From: Myotis daubentonii
Taxonomy: Eukaryota; Chordata; Mammalia; Chiroptera; Vespertilionidae
Assembly: GCF_963259705.1 (NCBI RefSeq)
Contig: NC_081842.1
Location: forward strand, 181,850,349-181,914,348
Reading direction: 5' to 3'
DNA: 64,000 nt
Shown here piece after piece: positions 51,182-63,428 of the stretch. Every line of letters begins with the position of its first letter. Within the stretch, counting starts at the first letter, position 1. A program made the translations under genes and the position numbers. Below the pieces are notes generated by a model. That model did not search any database and was not told where the DNA came from. It worked only from the letters and a program-made list of their open reading frames with translations.

Positions 51182-51380
51182 CAGGGGTTGGCAAAGTGTG
51201 ACCCACAGGCCAAATTCAGCCCGCCACCTGTTCTTGTAAATAAAGTTTTATTAGAACACAGTCATGCGCATTTGTTGACATACTTCTATGGCTGCTTTCA
51301 GGCTTTAACAACAGAGTTGAGTAGTTGTGACAGTGACTGTATGTCCTGCAAAGCGTACGATATTAACTATCTGGCCCTTA
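51182..51380 (+). mobile_element. hAT-Charlie-type MITE relic
   Basis: CAGGGGTTGGCAAAGTGTGA start, GTAAATAAAGTTTTATTAGA, GAGTTGAGTAGTTGTGACAG; right inverted end degraded. Confidence 0.75.
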
Positions 51381-52891
51381 GTCTGGGCACTGGGCGTGCT
51401 GCAGTGAACAAAACAAACACAAATCCCACCCTTCTGGATGGAGCTTGCATTCTACTTGGGTTGGGGGAGAGGTAACACCAATAAACGCAAAACTAGGTAA
51501 GTTTTTTAGTATATTAAATGGTGATAAATGCCATGAAGAAAAATAAAGCAGGTAGTGAGTATCAGGAATGCTAAGGGCAAAGGGCAGTTAGGAGTGGGGA
51601 TTGATGTGAAAAATTGGGGGCCAGGAAGTCCTGGCTGTGAAGGTGACATTGCAGCAGAGACAGCAGGTAGAGGAATGGCAGATGTGGGAGCCATACTGGA
51701 GCATTAACCAGTTAATCTCATAATGAGCCCGAAGTACCAGGCGCCCTTCGAGTGCTTCACATACATAATCTCACTTAATTACTTAAAATCTTCATCTCAT
51801 TACACACTTCATCTTACAAAAGAATAATCTGAGTATATTCCTAATATTCATACAGAAATTTCCGTTTATAGAGTCTTTTTCTAATGTCGTTTGCTTGCTC
51901 TTCACAGCGTTTCATTGGGGTTCCTGACCTCACGGTAGATAGCCAAAGACCAGAAAGGTCAAGTCCTTGCCCCAAGTCACTCAGCCAGTAAGTGCTGGAG
52001 CCGGAAAGCAAACCCAGGTCTGTCTGGACCCAAACGCCGTATTCCTCTCTCTGAACCAACAGCTCTGGACGGCAACGAATGCCACCTCGTTCCATCCAGA
52101 TCTCACCCGAATTCTGCACCAAAGAGAAAAGGCAAAGTCGTGTTGAAAGGAACTCAATTTCCATCATCTTCCGGACACAGTGCCCAGATAAGCTGCGGAA
52201 GTCACACCCAGAACTCACATTGGATCATTCCCTCTGGTGATCAATGACGACTTCTGTCCGTGCCCAGTGCTCCGCAGAGCTAACCCAGAGCAGCTGCTCG
52301 AAAGGGAGCTGTCTCCAGATGAACTATTACTGAGGTTTTTGTTTTGTTTCTTTTTACTGAGGTTTTGTTTGGTTTCATTTTTAGCAGATAATTCTTAAGA
52401 ATTGAGGGAATTAAGTAGAGAGCCATTGATTCAGCAAATAGGCCTTGAGATTTACTATAAGCAAAACCTTTTTTACATAGGAAACAGATTTATTCTGGCA
52501 GGGCTAGCGATGGGCCCTCCCCTCTGAGAGCTCAGTCTGGAGGGGTGTGTCCTACAGGGCCTATTGTGTGCCAGGCACCGTGCTGAGCCCTTCACATGGG
52601 CCAACTCTTTGCATCTTCACCATAACTCCCTGGGGGAGATGTCACTACTGCTTTACAGATGTGGCATCTGAGCCTCAGGGGGCTGAGGATCTCGTCCATA
52701 GGCACCTGGTGAGTGGGTGGCAAAACAAGTGTTTTCACTCAGGTGTGTTTGTCCCACAAAATGTACACACTCAGCTGTCACACACCTCAGAGAGTAAATG
52801 GGCCAACTGAGATACTCAGACAACATTCTGAGGAGAGTGGAGTCCTTGCTTGTGAGGACTTCAAGAAAGGCTGACCAAAACGGGTGCCATT

Positions 52892-53115
52892 GCCCTGGCT
52901 GGTTTGGCTCAGTGGATAGAGCGTTGGCCTTCGGACTGAAGGGTCCCAGGTTCAATTCTGGTCAAGGGCACATGCCTGGGTTGCAGGCTTGATTCCCAGT
53001 GGGGGGCATGCAGAAGGCAGCCGGTTGGTGATTCTCTCTCATCATGATGTTTCTGTCTCTCACTCCCTCTCCTTTCCTCTCTGAAATCAATAAAAATATA
53101 TATTTTTTAAAAAGG
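52892..53115 (+). mobile_element. Ves SINE with intact target duplication
   Basis: GCCCTGGCTGGTTTGGCTCA head to AATAAAAATATATATTTTTT tail; GGGTGCCA flanks both ends. Confidence 0.92.
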
Positions 53116-53548
53116 GTGCCAGTGAGCTGGGCTCTAAAGATCAGGCCTCCAGGCAGAGGGGACCCAACAAGAAAGACTGTTTGCAGGATGGCTCCCACAG
53201 TTTTGGTTGTGGGTCAACACATGTTTGCTACAAATAAGTTACCATCGGAGGCTGTGAGTGCAGAGGTCAGGCTGTGCAGCAAACAGACTTGGAGACGAAT
53301 CCTTTCTCCCCCCTTTACGAGTGGTGTTGACCACAGACATGTCAGCGCCAACCCTTCCAAGCCTTGGTTGCCTCATCTGTAATATGGACATAAGAGAGAT
53401 ATTTATACCTCATGGGGTTGTTGTAGGGATTTAATCAAACATGGATATAAAGTGTTTAATATTGTCCCTAGCACATAGCAAGGGCTCTATAAATGTGAAC
53501 AGTGATGATGACAATGACTGTTGGCCACACTTCAATTCTGAGGAATCT

Positions 53549-53766
53549 TTTTTTTTTTTAATATATTTTATTGATTTTTTACAGAGAGGAAGGGAGAGAG
53601 ATAATTAGAAACATCGATGGGAGAGAAACATCGATCAGCTGCCTCCTGCACATCTCCCACTGGGGATGTGCCCGCAACCCAGGTACATGCCCTTGACCGG
53701 AATCGAACCTGGGACCTTTCAGTCCGCAGGCCGACGCTCTATCCACTGAGCCAAACCGGTTTCGGC
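53549..53766 (-). mobile_element. Ves SINE, reverse, with target duplication
   Basis: T-rich tail at the left, GCCTCCTGCACATCTCCCAC, head GAGCCAAACCGGTTTCGGC at right; TGAGGAATCTT on both sides. Confidence 0.92.
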
Positions 53767-53811
53767 ATGAGGAATCTTGATTAAAAAAAAAAAAAAAAGA
53801 GGCCTACCTCA

Positions 53812-53929
53812 TCCTGGCCGGTGTGGCTCGGTTGGAGCATCGTCCTGTACACCTAAAGGTCTCAGGTTTGATTCCCGGTCAGGACACATACCTCAGTTGC
53901 AGGTTTGATCCCCAGTGGGAAGGCACCAA

Positions 53930-53983
<54 letters not shown>

Positions 53984-54040
53984 TTCTCTCATTAAAATCG
54001 ATAAGCACATCCTCGGGTAAGGATTAAAAAAAAATAAAAA
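53812..54040 (+). mobile_element. Ves SINE with (CT)n expansion
   Basis: CCTGGCCGGTGTGGCTCGGT head; (CT)n of about 50 bases (53934-53982); tail ACATCCTCGGGTAAGGATT; AGAGGCCTACCT flanks both ends. Confidence 0.92.
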
Positions 54041-56799
54041 GAGGCCTACCTTTCCAGTCCCCTTCTGGTCTCTAATCAACTTAATCTTAGGCATTGAACC
54101 AATGGACAAGTAGTGCTCTATGGGCCCAAGGAGAGGAGGTCCCTGAAGACATAAGGGGGTTAGCATCCCACACACAGGCAGAGTGGGGGGGTCCTTTAGA
54201 ACTAGAGGTGGCAGCAAAATGATAATTCTCTCCTTATGCAACAGGCTGAGCCTCTCTTAGATGGATGGGAATGTCCTTCAGTTACTTCTTGAGCTTCTTC
54301 TAGATAAGATTAAGTTTTTCCTTTGGACACTCCCCAAACCCATGCATCTGCTCCTGAGCCAGTCAATGCAAGCACCACCCGCCCCCCACCCCCACCTCAG
54401 AAACCTGGAAACAGAGACCCACTCTGCACCTGCACAAAGAAACCCAGCACTTTATAAGCCAGACCCCAGCGCAGTGTGGGAGCCATGCTCTCTGTCACTG
54501 TGCACTCCCTTGGTGCATCAAGCGCCCTCTCTCTCCCTTTTTCCTCTCACCCAGTTTTTAGTAAACTTCTTCTCTTTTGAATCTGTTTCACCTACTCTCT
54601 TGATTTCTATCCCAAGGGGTAGGGCACAAACCCCTCTGCTGGTGACACTTATGGTGGGCTAGAGGAGCTATGTGGGCCCCAGAATTAGAACTGAGGGATG
54701 GAGACGTTGCTTTCAATTACATCTTTCATTGACTCCTTGGAACACCCTATATGGTGCTATTATGGTTTCTGTCTTACTTATGAAGAAACGATGAAGTCAC
54801 TGGCCCAAGGTTACATAGCCAGGAAGTAGCTGGGCAGGATTCCAGTTCAAGCCACCCTCCCACCTCCAGTCCAGTCTGTCTTGGCCTGGCTGGGCTAACT
54901 GGGTGTGGTTGGTCTCAGAAGTCCATCAGATGGACTGTCCCAGTGGCCCTCTGGAGTCTGTCCCCTCCTCTCGGGCACACTGCCCCAGTCGGTGCCATTG
55001 GAGGAGTCTCCCATTGGGACTCTCCCCCTCTCTCCCCTCCCAATTGAGTTCACACTCACGCCTCACTCAGACAAAGAAACACAGTTGGCCATGTCCTTCC
55101 CCCATGTAAAACCCTTCCACTGCCCACAGGCCTACTTCTCATACTGCCCAGTGACCTCATCTTACCACTGTGTGTGTTGGTGGGGAGGGGAGTATCAGTC
55201 TTCACAGAAAAGCTTTCACTGGCCTCAGATGAAGAGAAACTTGCAGCCTCGTCCAGCAGGCCCTGCCACACTGTGCTGCTTTCTCAACACCCGAGCACTC
55301 TTGTGTGTCAGCCAGAACTACCTTTAAGCCTTCTTACTTACAGCCAGTTGTGACTTACTCCCCCTGACTAGAATGTCTTTTTATATGCCCTTTTCAGCCT
55401 GGGAATCTCCTAGTTAAGGTCCAATTCATGTCCCCTCCTCCAAGAAGCCCTCCTTGATCTCAGCACCTGCATCCTTGCAATACTGCTCCCTCAGCATCTT
55501 GCTTTCCCCAATTCACAGCTTCTGACCTCAGGCTGCTGGGACTACCGTTTTGAGGGGCGGCCTCTCCAGGAGGTTATGAGCAATCAGAGGTCTTGGAGTT
55601 CACCATTAACTCTGCCTTCCCTTGTTCATTCACCACACGCTCAGAGCCCCTCTGTGGCAGGCATGGGCTCTGGATGCCGGAATGACTCAGGGTGTCTTCA
55701 CAGGAGCTCTAATCTGAGGGAGAGACATACCATCCATTCATTTGTTGATTAAACAAAAAGCAAAACCTTTTGCTAATCCTCCATCTTGACCAGGCTCTGT
55801 ATTCAAGGTACAGAAAAGAGCAAAATCTGTGCCTGTTCCAGGGACTCCCAGTCTGGCCAGGGGCCAAGGGAAACCATTAAGTGCCTGATGTGTCCCCAGG
55901 GCTGGGCAGCGGGAGGTGAGAAAGGGAAGGGAACCAAGGCAAGTGTAGGTTCCCTTTCTTTTAAATGACAATGAATAATTTGTCCTGTGGGATTTTATTT
56001 TATTTTTTGTTTTAGGGAACTTGTGGAGTTTTAACCATGAATGAACTCTGTAAATCAAGGCACACAATAAATGACGGATCAACTGATTGATTGACATGTC
56101 ACACAGGAAGTTGCTAGCAGTGATGGGGCTACATTCTGGGTCTCCACCACCCTGGACTTCCTCAGTGGGGGAACAAACTCACTCTGACCATGGCTGGCTT
56201 GAGCAGGCTCTGGAGCTCCAGGCTGAAAAGCCTCCTGAAAACTTGCAGTAAAAGGCAGCAGTTCTCCCAAGGGGGTCGTGAGCATTAATTAGTTACCACT
56301 GGTAAAGTGCTCTGAAGATGTGGGGTGTATAAACACAGCAAGTCATTAGGCCTCTCCATACCACTAAGCTCTATAGCGGGGGAACTGCTAATTGAGACAT
56401 AATTAACACCTCAGGGTGCAGAGGATGGATGCTGGCTTTTCCAGGATTGGAAGGGATGTAATAATGTGCGCGGGGAGCAGGGAGAACTATTAGGCTACTT
56501 TGGATCCCAAAATATACCAAAGATTATTCACCTCCTGCCTCCCAGAAGGAAGTGTGGGGAATATTGCCTCCGTGAAGCCTTTGGGACGGCACTCGTTGGG
56601 GAAAGCCTCGACCACAGTGCAGGCTGCAGAGGCTGAGCCACACTCTTACATTCAAAAGAGCTCAGGTCTAGCCCAACTCTGTCCAGCCTCCAACCGGTTG
56701 GACAGATAGCAGTTCCTCAGTTGTAAGGCTGAGATGGCAACACGCTTCCACCATCTCTGCTACCCCCCAACCCGGTTGTCTAGTGCCTTTTCTCGAGGC

Positions 56800-56944
56800 C
56801 AGCAAATCCAGACCTGGCTGCACACGAGGATCCAGGGACTATAAAGTACTGATGCCCAGGCCCACCCAGATCAATACCCAGCCCCGCAGGGTTGGGCCCG
56901 GGTGCATACGGTGATTCCAGGGCAGTCACGGTTGAGAACCACTG
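56800..56944 (+). mobile_element. MER20-like hAT-Charlie relic
   Basis: Has GCTGCACACGAGGATCCAGG, TGATGCCCAGGCCCACCCAG and the end CGGTTGAGAACCACTG. Confidence 0.75.
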
Positions 56945-57921
56945 CTTTGGCCCATGTGTCAAGCACTGAATGAGGAGTGGTGGGAAAGGAAGATGTAAAT
57001 CCCACCTCATACCTGCTCACCATTTCCTGATCCTGTGCCTGTGCGTGTTCTGGTCCCTCTGCCTGGACATTGTACTCCACTCCCACGGGCATTCTTGTCC
57101 TGGTAAACACCATCCAACCTTCAGGCTCAGCTCCAAGCTCACCTCCTCGGCGAAGCCCTCCTTCCTGGCATTCCCACAGGAGGTTTATCAGCTCCCATTA
57201 CACCACTGATGACATTGTGCTGTTCCTGGCAGATCCTGGGTGAGCTGAGAGGTTCTTGGAGCCACTATCAGAATCACCGGTGTATTGCATCGGGTCTGGT
57301 ACATTTTAAGCACTCAATAAACTATTGCTGTTATTACTTCGATGATATGCAGGTCCCACCTCAGTACGTTTGCACTTGTTATGCACACTGTCTGGAATAT
57401 TCTTCCCCCAGATTTCTGCAAAGCTTTCTCATCTCCGTCAGGTCTTTGCTAAAATGAGACCTTTTCAATGAGGCTTTCTTGATCATCCTATTTTAAACTG
57501 CAACCACTCGACCTCCAACCTGTGCCCTTCTCTAATTAATTTTTCTCCAGAGTATTTGACAGCATCTGACTGGTGGATCCTGTCTTCATATAAAATTTTG
57601 ATAAGTTGTTCACCATAGACTTTTTGCATTCATTTTTAAATTAATTGCATTAAAATACCACTTCTCTTGATGACTGTTCTTTGGCCTTCCCTTAGGTTTC
57701 ACTGTATTTGTTTATTGACTAGAATGTGAGCTACATTGAATACATGTTTGAAAATTGTTCCAGTATGGTGTTCTCTGAAGAGTTGTGTACAGTGGGAGCG
57801 CAGAAAAGGAAGCGACTATCTCTATTGGGAAGGGTTAGAGAAGGGAATTTTGTTTTGTTCACTATTCCCAGTTTCTACAACAGTGGCTGGTACATGGTAG
57901 CTGCTCAAAAAATATTTTGAG

Positions 57922-58137
57922 TGCCCTAGCTGGTTTGCTCAGTGGATAGAGCTTCCGCCTGCAGACTGAAGGCCCCCAGGTTTGATTCCAGTCAAGGGCA
58001 CATGCCTGGGTTGCCGCTGGATCCCCAGTAGGGGGCGTGCAGAAGGCAGCTGATCAATGATTCTCATCATTGATGTTTCTATCTCTCCCTCCCCTTCTTC
58101 TCTGAAATCAATAAAAATATATTTTAAAAAATATTTT
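57922..58137 (+). mobile_element. Ves SINE
   Basis: GCCCTAGCTGGTTTGCTCAG head, TGATCAATGATTCTCATC, tail AATAAAAATATATTTTAAAA; AAAATATTTT-GAGT flanks both ends. Confidence 0.9.
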
Positions 58138-58424
58138 ATGAGTTAAAGTTTGATTTAGTGTCTTAAAGACTGCCTTTTTCCAATTCTTAAAAAAAATTAA
58201 ATTTATTTAAATGGAAAGCGTGTAAAATAATAAGGTAGATTTGAAACAACCTGGTCCTTTGTATATGGATTACCTGTACAATGTTACATTTTGCCCGCAG
58301 TTACACTTTTGCCCTTGGTTCTCCCAGTCCGAGAGTGGGGAGAGCCCTGGCAAGGGAGGAAACACCAGATTCAAAACCTGGAAAAAAGGCTTTGACCATA
58401 GAGTTACACCTCCTTACCTCCTAG

Positions 58425-58650
58425 AGAGCACTTCCGGGACGGTGATTTCCCCTTAGCTGAGCTTCCGGAAAACCATTCACTTGTCTACAAGTTGGGTGGG
58501 GCTAGTCCCCTGAACTCGATTTGTGATTGGCTAGAAAGGAGGGAGGCGGAACTTCCCCTCACCTCACCTCCCCTCCACCCCCCTCCGCAGCCTGCTCCAG
58601 GCTCCCGTGTGTTAGACCGGCGGACGGGGTTGGCTGGAGCTGCAATTGGT
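58425..58650 (+). promoter_or_regulatory. PARS2: PARS2 promoter and 5' non-coding exon
   Basis: Two ETS-like sites (ACTTCCGGG near 58430, CTTCCGG near 58460) and inverted CCAAT boxes (GTGATTGGCTAG near 58523, GCAATTGG near 58643) precede CpG-rich sequence. A consensus donor ATTG|GTGAGC ends a presumed non-coding exon at 58648. TATA-less, fitting a housekeeping gene. The transcription start is probably within 58560-58620, not fixed. Confidence 0.65.
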
Positions 58651-59132
58651 GAGCGTGGGTGACCGCGAGGACTGAGGCGCCCGCGGGAGGCGGCGGCGTG
58701 AAGAGAGGGCTCCACCTGGCATCCTGGTGTCCGCCTTCCCTTGTGCATCCTGTCTTTGGGTTGGGGCGGAGTCACATCACATAAACTTTTGGATAATACT
58801 CGTTTCCTGGTCTCAGTTTCCTCCGTGGAAAATTGAGGTCAGGACTTACTCCCTTGTCTACCTCAGGCTTTGGTACCGTTCTGAGAAAATTATGGCGGGG
58901 GATTAATGGATTATAAACAGGAGTGACTGAATCAGTACATCTGAAATACGGAGACTGGGCAGATAGGAATCAAGGATCGTTCAGTTCATTCATTGATAGA
59001 CGTTTATTGAATGTCCGCTGTATGCTGGCACCGTGCTGGATGTTGCAATATAACTTGGGACAAAATGGACGTGGGTATTGCCCACATGGAGTTCACAGCC
59101 CAAATCAGAGTGGGTGCACAGTTAAGCTTCTG

Positions 59133-59307
59133 CAGTTCTCCCAGTATGGTCCCTGGGCCAGTGGCATCAGCATCACCTAGAAACACAGGTTTTCTGCCTA
59201 AACCCCAGACCTACGAAATCAGAAGCTGTGTGTGGGAGGCCTCACTGTCAGTGTTTTAACAAGCCCTCCAGGTGATTCTGATGCTCCCTAAAGTTTCAGA
59301 ACCACTG
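59133..59307 (+). mobile_element. MER5A-like hAT-Charlie relic
   Basis: CATCAGCATCACCTAGAAAC, GTGTTTTAACAAGCCCTCCA and TTTCAGAACCACTG in MER5A order. Confidence 0.85.
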
Positions 59308-59344
59308 GTCTATTGTAATGCAACAGGTGGTATTGAGGGGCTAT

Positions 59345-59556
59345 CAGCGGTTCTCAACCTGTGGGTCGCGACCCCTTTGGCGGTCGAACGACCCTTTCAC
59401 AGGGGTCGCCTAAGACCATCCTGCATATCAGATATTTACATTACGATTCATAACAGTAGCAACATTACAGTTATGAAGTAGCAACAAGAATAATTTTATG
59501 GTTGGGTCACAACATGAGGAACTGTATTTAAAGGGCCAGAAGGTTGAGAACCACTG
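59345..59556 (+). mobile_element. SPIN-type hAT element, short form
   Basis: CAGCGGTTCTCAACCTGTGG to AAGGTTGAGAACCACTG, 212 bp, same orientation and length as the copy at 14085. Target duplication is imperfect. Confidence 0.92.
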
Positions 59557-60172
59557 GGCTAACTCAAGGCTGAGGCAGTAAGGGTCAGAAAGGAGGAGGT
59601 GGACTTGAGAGAAATCTTGCTTTGGGAGGAGCCAAGGGTGAAGGCTTTCTGGCTTGGGCCGCTGGCCTGAGGTGGAATCTCAAGTGATGGAGTCAGGTGT
59701 GAAGCACATGCTTTCTGCCTTCAGGACCCATACTTCTCCATGCAGTCACACTAGGCCTCTGTAGCAGTGCCTCCCAACCTTTGTCAGGTCATAGGCCACA
59801 TAGAAAATGATGACATCTGTACAGTGTGCAGGGGAAGTGGATGAAGCTGCCTGAGGTTGGAGGGGCCAGCTGGAGGACTTGAGGCTGAGAGCTGGAGGCA
59901 ACCCGTGAGAATTCCAGCGTCCCAGTGCTAAGAGGGGTCAGGAACCCATTCTGGGCATACTGCAGGGGAGCTTTACTCCGTGGCATATGCTGAAATCAGA
60001 GGTGCTCACTAAGTTTGACAATAGAAATCAAGAACCTTGGAAGTTTATATCCTTTTACTCAGTAATTTCATTCCTGAAAATTCTCTTCCAAATATATAAC
60101 AAAAACCTTCTGTTCATTGTAGATTATGTATAAAGGAAAAGACCAACAACTCGCTGGTAGTAGGAGAATCAT

Positions 60173-60401
60173 TCTTTTTTTTTAATATATATATATATTT
60201 CTTTATTGATTTCAGAGAGGAAGGGAGAAGGAGAGATAGAGACATCAATGATGAGAGAGAATCATCGATCAGCTGCCTCCCGCACACCCCCCACCGGGGA
60301 TGGAGCCCGCAACCCAGGCATGTGCCCCCGGCCGGAATCGAACATGGGACCCATGGTTCCACAGGCCAACGCTCTATCCACTGAGCCAAGCCAGCCAGGG
60401 C
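60173..60401 (-). mobile_element. Ves SINE, reverse, with target duplication
   Basis: T-rich tail at left, head CTGAGCCAAGCCAGCCAGGGC at right; GGAGAATCATTCTT on both sides. Confidence 0.92.
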
Positions 60402-62000
60402 GGAGAATCATTCTTAATAGTCAATGAATGAAATGTTGTACTCTCATTAGAAGTATGTGAATATTTGGTAAAAATCATAGAGAAACCTACGTGCTCATTC
60501 ATCAGACAATGTCTAGTAAGCCCTTGCTGTGTGCTTAATGAAGAGCAAGTTAGATGTGGTCCTTGCCTGCACAGAGCAGAGCAACTGGGGGAAGACAGGT
60601 AGCTCATTGAACAGTAACTCCAAAGAGTGGTTGGTGTTTGGTGGGGGTGAGGGGCTGCTGCGGGAGAAGCTGGTCTTTGGGGTATAGGGAGAGGGACAAG
60701 GAAGGCACCCTAGAGGACTAGATGCTAATCCTGAGGCCTGGAGGATGGTAAATATTGGTATGCAAGGGGGAAAGTGTGTTTAAAAGTGAGCATGGTGCAG
60801 CTGGAATGTGGAGAGGGAGATGATAAGATGAGGCCAGAGGAGCAGCAGCCGGCTCACATGGGGCCATGAGCACTGTGAAGGTCAGAAACTTAGACTCAAT
60901 TCTAAGGGTAGCAGGAAGCCGTTGGAGGACGTTAAGCAAGAGAAACTATTACGTGTTCTGGAAGTATTCTCTGGCTGCAGCGTGGAGAATGGATTGGAGA
61001 AGGAGGGGATGGAAGCTGGATGCACAGTGAGGAGGCTGTTGCAATAACCAGGTGAGATGATGGTAGCCTAGTCCTGGCTGGAGGCTGTGAAGGTGGAGAG
61101 AAGGAATAGATGGAATAGTACATGAAGAGGTAGGAATGACAGGGCCAAGGGGAGTGGTATATATGAGACATGGATGAGGGGATGGACCCAGGTTTCTGGT
61201 TTGGGCAAAGGGTGGCTTCTGGTGCCATTCAGAGTGATGGGCGCACTGGAGGGGGGCAGGTTTGGGGGGAGGTGCTGAGTGTGAAGGCAGTGTGGTCTCC
61301 GGGAGGCAGTTGGATAGGTAGGTCTGAAATTCGAGAGACACTTATGGGGGTGTAGATGTTGACTTGGAGCCATTAGCATGTGGCCTACCCAGGGAGTGTG
61401 TGTGTGAGGAGGGCGGAAAACAAGACATTTAAGGAGGGTGGGCGAAGGACAGGACTGACAGAAAAGGGATCATCAGCTGCAGTTGTCTCTGAGCCGAGGG
61501 ATTATAGTTGCTTCCTTTTTTGTTTCTTTTACCCCCAGTTTTCTATAATAACAATAGCAATGTGCTAGATAACTGTTCCAGTAACTTTTGATAACTCTTC
61601 TAAATTCCCACAATGAACCTCTAAGGTAGGTCCTATTCCCATTTTACAGATGAAGAAGCTGAGCACAGAGGGGTTAAGTTGGCGGGAAGCCCTCTGGAAT
61701 CCAGGCTGCCTGGTGTCAGAGCCTGTGCATTTGCCACCTGTGCACGTCTCTTCACAGTACGCTATTGTATTTTTGTCAGTGGGAAAATATATTTTTTACA
61801 TGGCAGTAGAGGGAAGAGAAGTATACTTGGATCTGCTAGGATATTCAAAATGAAAGGATTTGCATCTGCAGAATCAGTGGCTGTCTTCGAGGTTTGTTGG
61901 GGCCAAACTGAGCTGGCTACTTCATAATCAGACAGTTAACACTTATTTCTGCACCACTCGTTTTTCTCCAGGCACAAGTGCTTCCCTGTGCCGGGGTGTC

Positions 62001-63428
62001 ATGGAAGGGCTGCTGACAAGATGCAGAGCACTGCCCGCTCTGGCCACCTGCAACCACCAGCTCTCTGGGTACATTCCCCGCAGGTTTTCCCACTGTGCCC
62101 CAGGGAGAGGGAAGCGCTTGGCGCTGTCCTGCATGTTCCAGCCCCAGAACCTTCGGGAAGACCAGGTGCTCCCAGTGGAGGGCAGATCTGGCGACCTGAC
62201 CTGTAAGAGCCAGCGGCTGATGCTGCAGGTGGGCCTGATCCACCCAGCAAGCTCCGGCTGTTACCACCTCCTGCCCTACACTGTTCGTGCCATGGAGAAG
62301 CTGGTGCGGGTGATAGACCAGGAGATGCAGGCCATTGGCGGGCAGAAGGTCAACATGCCCAGCCTCAGCCCAGCAGAGCTCTGGCGAGCCTCCAACCGGT
62401 GGGACTTGATGGGCAGGGAGCTGCTAAGACTTAGAGACAGACATGGCAAGGAATACTGCTTAGGACCAACTCATGAGGAAGCCATTACAGCCCTGGTCGC
62501 CTCCCAGAAGACACTGTCCTACAAGCAGCTCCCATTCCTGCTGTACCAGGTGACAAGGAAGTTTCGGGATGAGCCCAGGCCCCGCTTTGGTCTTCTCCGT
62601 GGCCGAGAGTTTTACATGAAGGACATGTACACCTTCGACTCCTCCCCAGAGGCCGCCCGGCAGACCTACAGCCTGGTATGTGATGCCTACGGCGGCCTGT
62701 TCGACAGGCTGGGGCTGCGGTGTGTCAAGGTCCAGGCAGACGTGGGCAGCATCGGGGGCACGATGTCTCACGAGTTCCAGCTCCCAGTGGAGATCGGAGA
62801 GGACCGGTTTGCTATCTGCACCAGCTGCAGCTTCTCGGCCAACGTGGAGACGCTAGGCTCGTCTCAAATGAACTGCCCTGCTTGCCAGGGACCACTGACT
62901 GAAACCAGAGGCATTGAGGTGGGGCACACGTTTTACCTGGGCACCAAGTACTCCTCCATTTTCAATGCCCAGTTTATCAACATCCATGGCAAACCTTCCC
63001 TGGCTGAAATGGGGTGCTATGGCTTAGGTGTGACACGGATCTTGGCTGCTGCCATTGAGGTTCTCTCTACAGAAGATTGCATTCGCTGGCCTAGCCTCCT
63101 GGCTCCTTACCAAGTCTGCCTCATCCCCCCGAAGAAGGGCAGTAAGGAAGAGGTGGCTGCAGAGCTCACGGGGCAGCTGTATGACCACATCTCAGAGGCA
63201 GTGCCGCAGCTTCGTGGGGAGATCCTACTGGATGACAGGACCCATCTGACCATTGGAAACAGACTGAAGGATGCCAACAAATTTGGCTACCCCTTTGTGA
63301 TCATCGCCGGCAAGAGGGCCTTGGAGGACCCTGCCCATTTTGAGGTTTGGTGCCAGAACACCAGCGAAGTGGTCTTTCTCACCAAAGAAGCAGTCGTAGA
63401 ATTACTGAGCCACGTGCAGGTTGTCTAA
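62001..63428 (+). CDS. PARS2: PARS2, mitochondrial prolyl-tRNA synthetase
   Basis: Charges mitochondrial tRNA(Pro) with proline in the matrix: a class II aminoacyl-tRNA synthetase. A single coding exon, 475 codons plus TAA, the human length. Residues 1-45 are Arg-rich and lack acidic runs, fitting a mitochondrial targeting peptide. About residues 60-360 form the catalytic core: GPTHEEAI near 154, motif 2 FRDEPRPRFGLLRGREF near 186-203, motif 3 GCYGLGVTRILAA near 336-348. Between motifs 2 and 3 there is no bacterial-type editing insertion. About 375-475 is the anticodon-binding domain (LDDRTHLTIGNRLKDANKFG). The open frame extends upstream to 61860, but the acceptor at 61970-61971 makes that part intronic, and ATG 62001 is the first ATG after it. 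All catalytic motifs are intact. Confidence 0.97.
   Translation: MEGLLTRCRALPALATCNHQLSGYIPRRFSHCAPGRGKRLALSCMFQPQNLREDQVLPVEGRSGDLTCKSQRLMLQVGLIHPASSGCYHLLPYTVRAMEKLVRVIDQEMQAIGGQKVNMPSLSPAELWRASNRWDLMGRELLRLRDRHGKEYCLGPTHEEAITALVASQKTLSYKQLPFLLYQVTRKFRDEPRPRFGLLRGREFYMKDMYTFDSSPEAARQTYSLVCDAYGGLFDRLGLRCVKVQADVGSIGGTMSHEFQLPVEIGEDRFAICTSCSFSANVETLGSSQMNCPACQGPLTETRGIEVGHTFYLGTKYSSIFNAQFINIHGKPSLAEMGCYGLGVTRILAAAIEVLSTEDCIRWPSLLAPYQVCLIPPKKGSKEEVAAELTGQLYDHISEAVPQLRGEILLDDRTHLTIGNRLKDANKFGYPFVIIAGKRALEDPAHFEVWCQNTSEVVFLTKEAVVELLSHVQVV

Larger units (their letters stand above)
45897..58424. other. TTC22-PARS2 intergenic interval
   Basis: About 12.5 kb with no recognisable gene on either strand. 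Contains the repeats listed plus MIR relics (46340-46490, 47110-47350, 49240-49400, 51700-52030, 53290-53520, 54725-54860), L2-like relics (55080-55480, 57000-57330) and a 16-base C run (about 48867-48882). Confidence 0.5.
58649..61971. other. PARS2: PARS2 intron 1 (presumed)
   Basis: Between the 58649 donor and the acceptor CGTTTTTCTCCAG (AG at 61970-61971). Holds a MER5A relic, a SPIN copy, a Ves SINE and a MIR relic (about 61540-61680). No exon was recognised inside. Confidence 0.6.

Noticed and set aside
52892..52990. tRNA-like A/B boxes suggesting tRNA genes
   Set aside because: They are the tRNA-derived heads of Ves SINEs, with SINE bodies, CT-rich stretches and A-rich tails; no cloverleaf with an intact acceptor stem was found.
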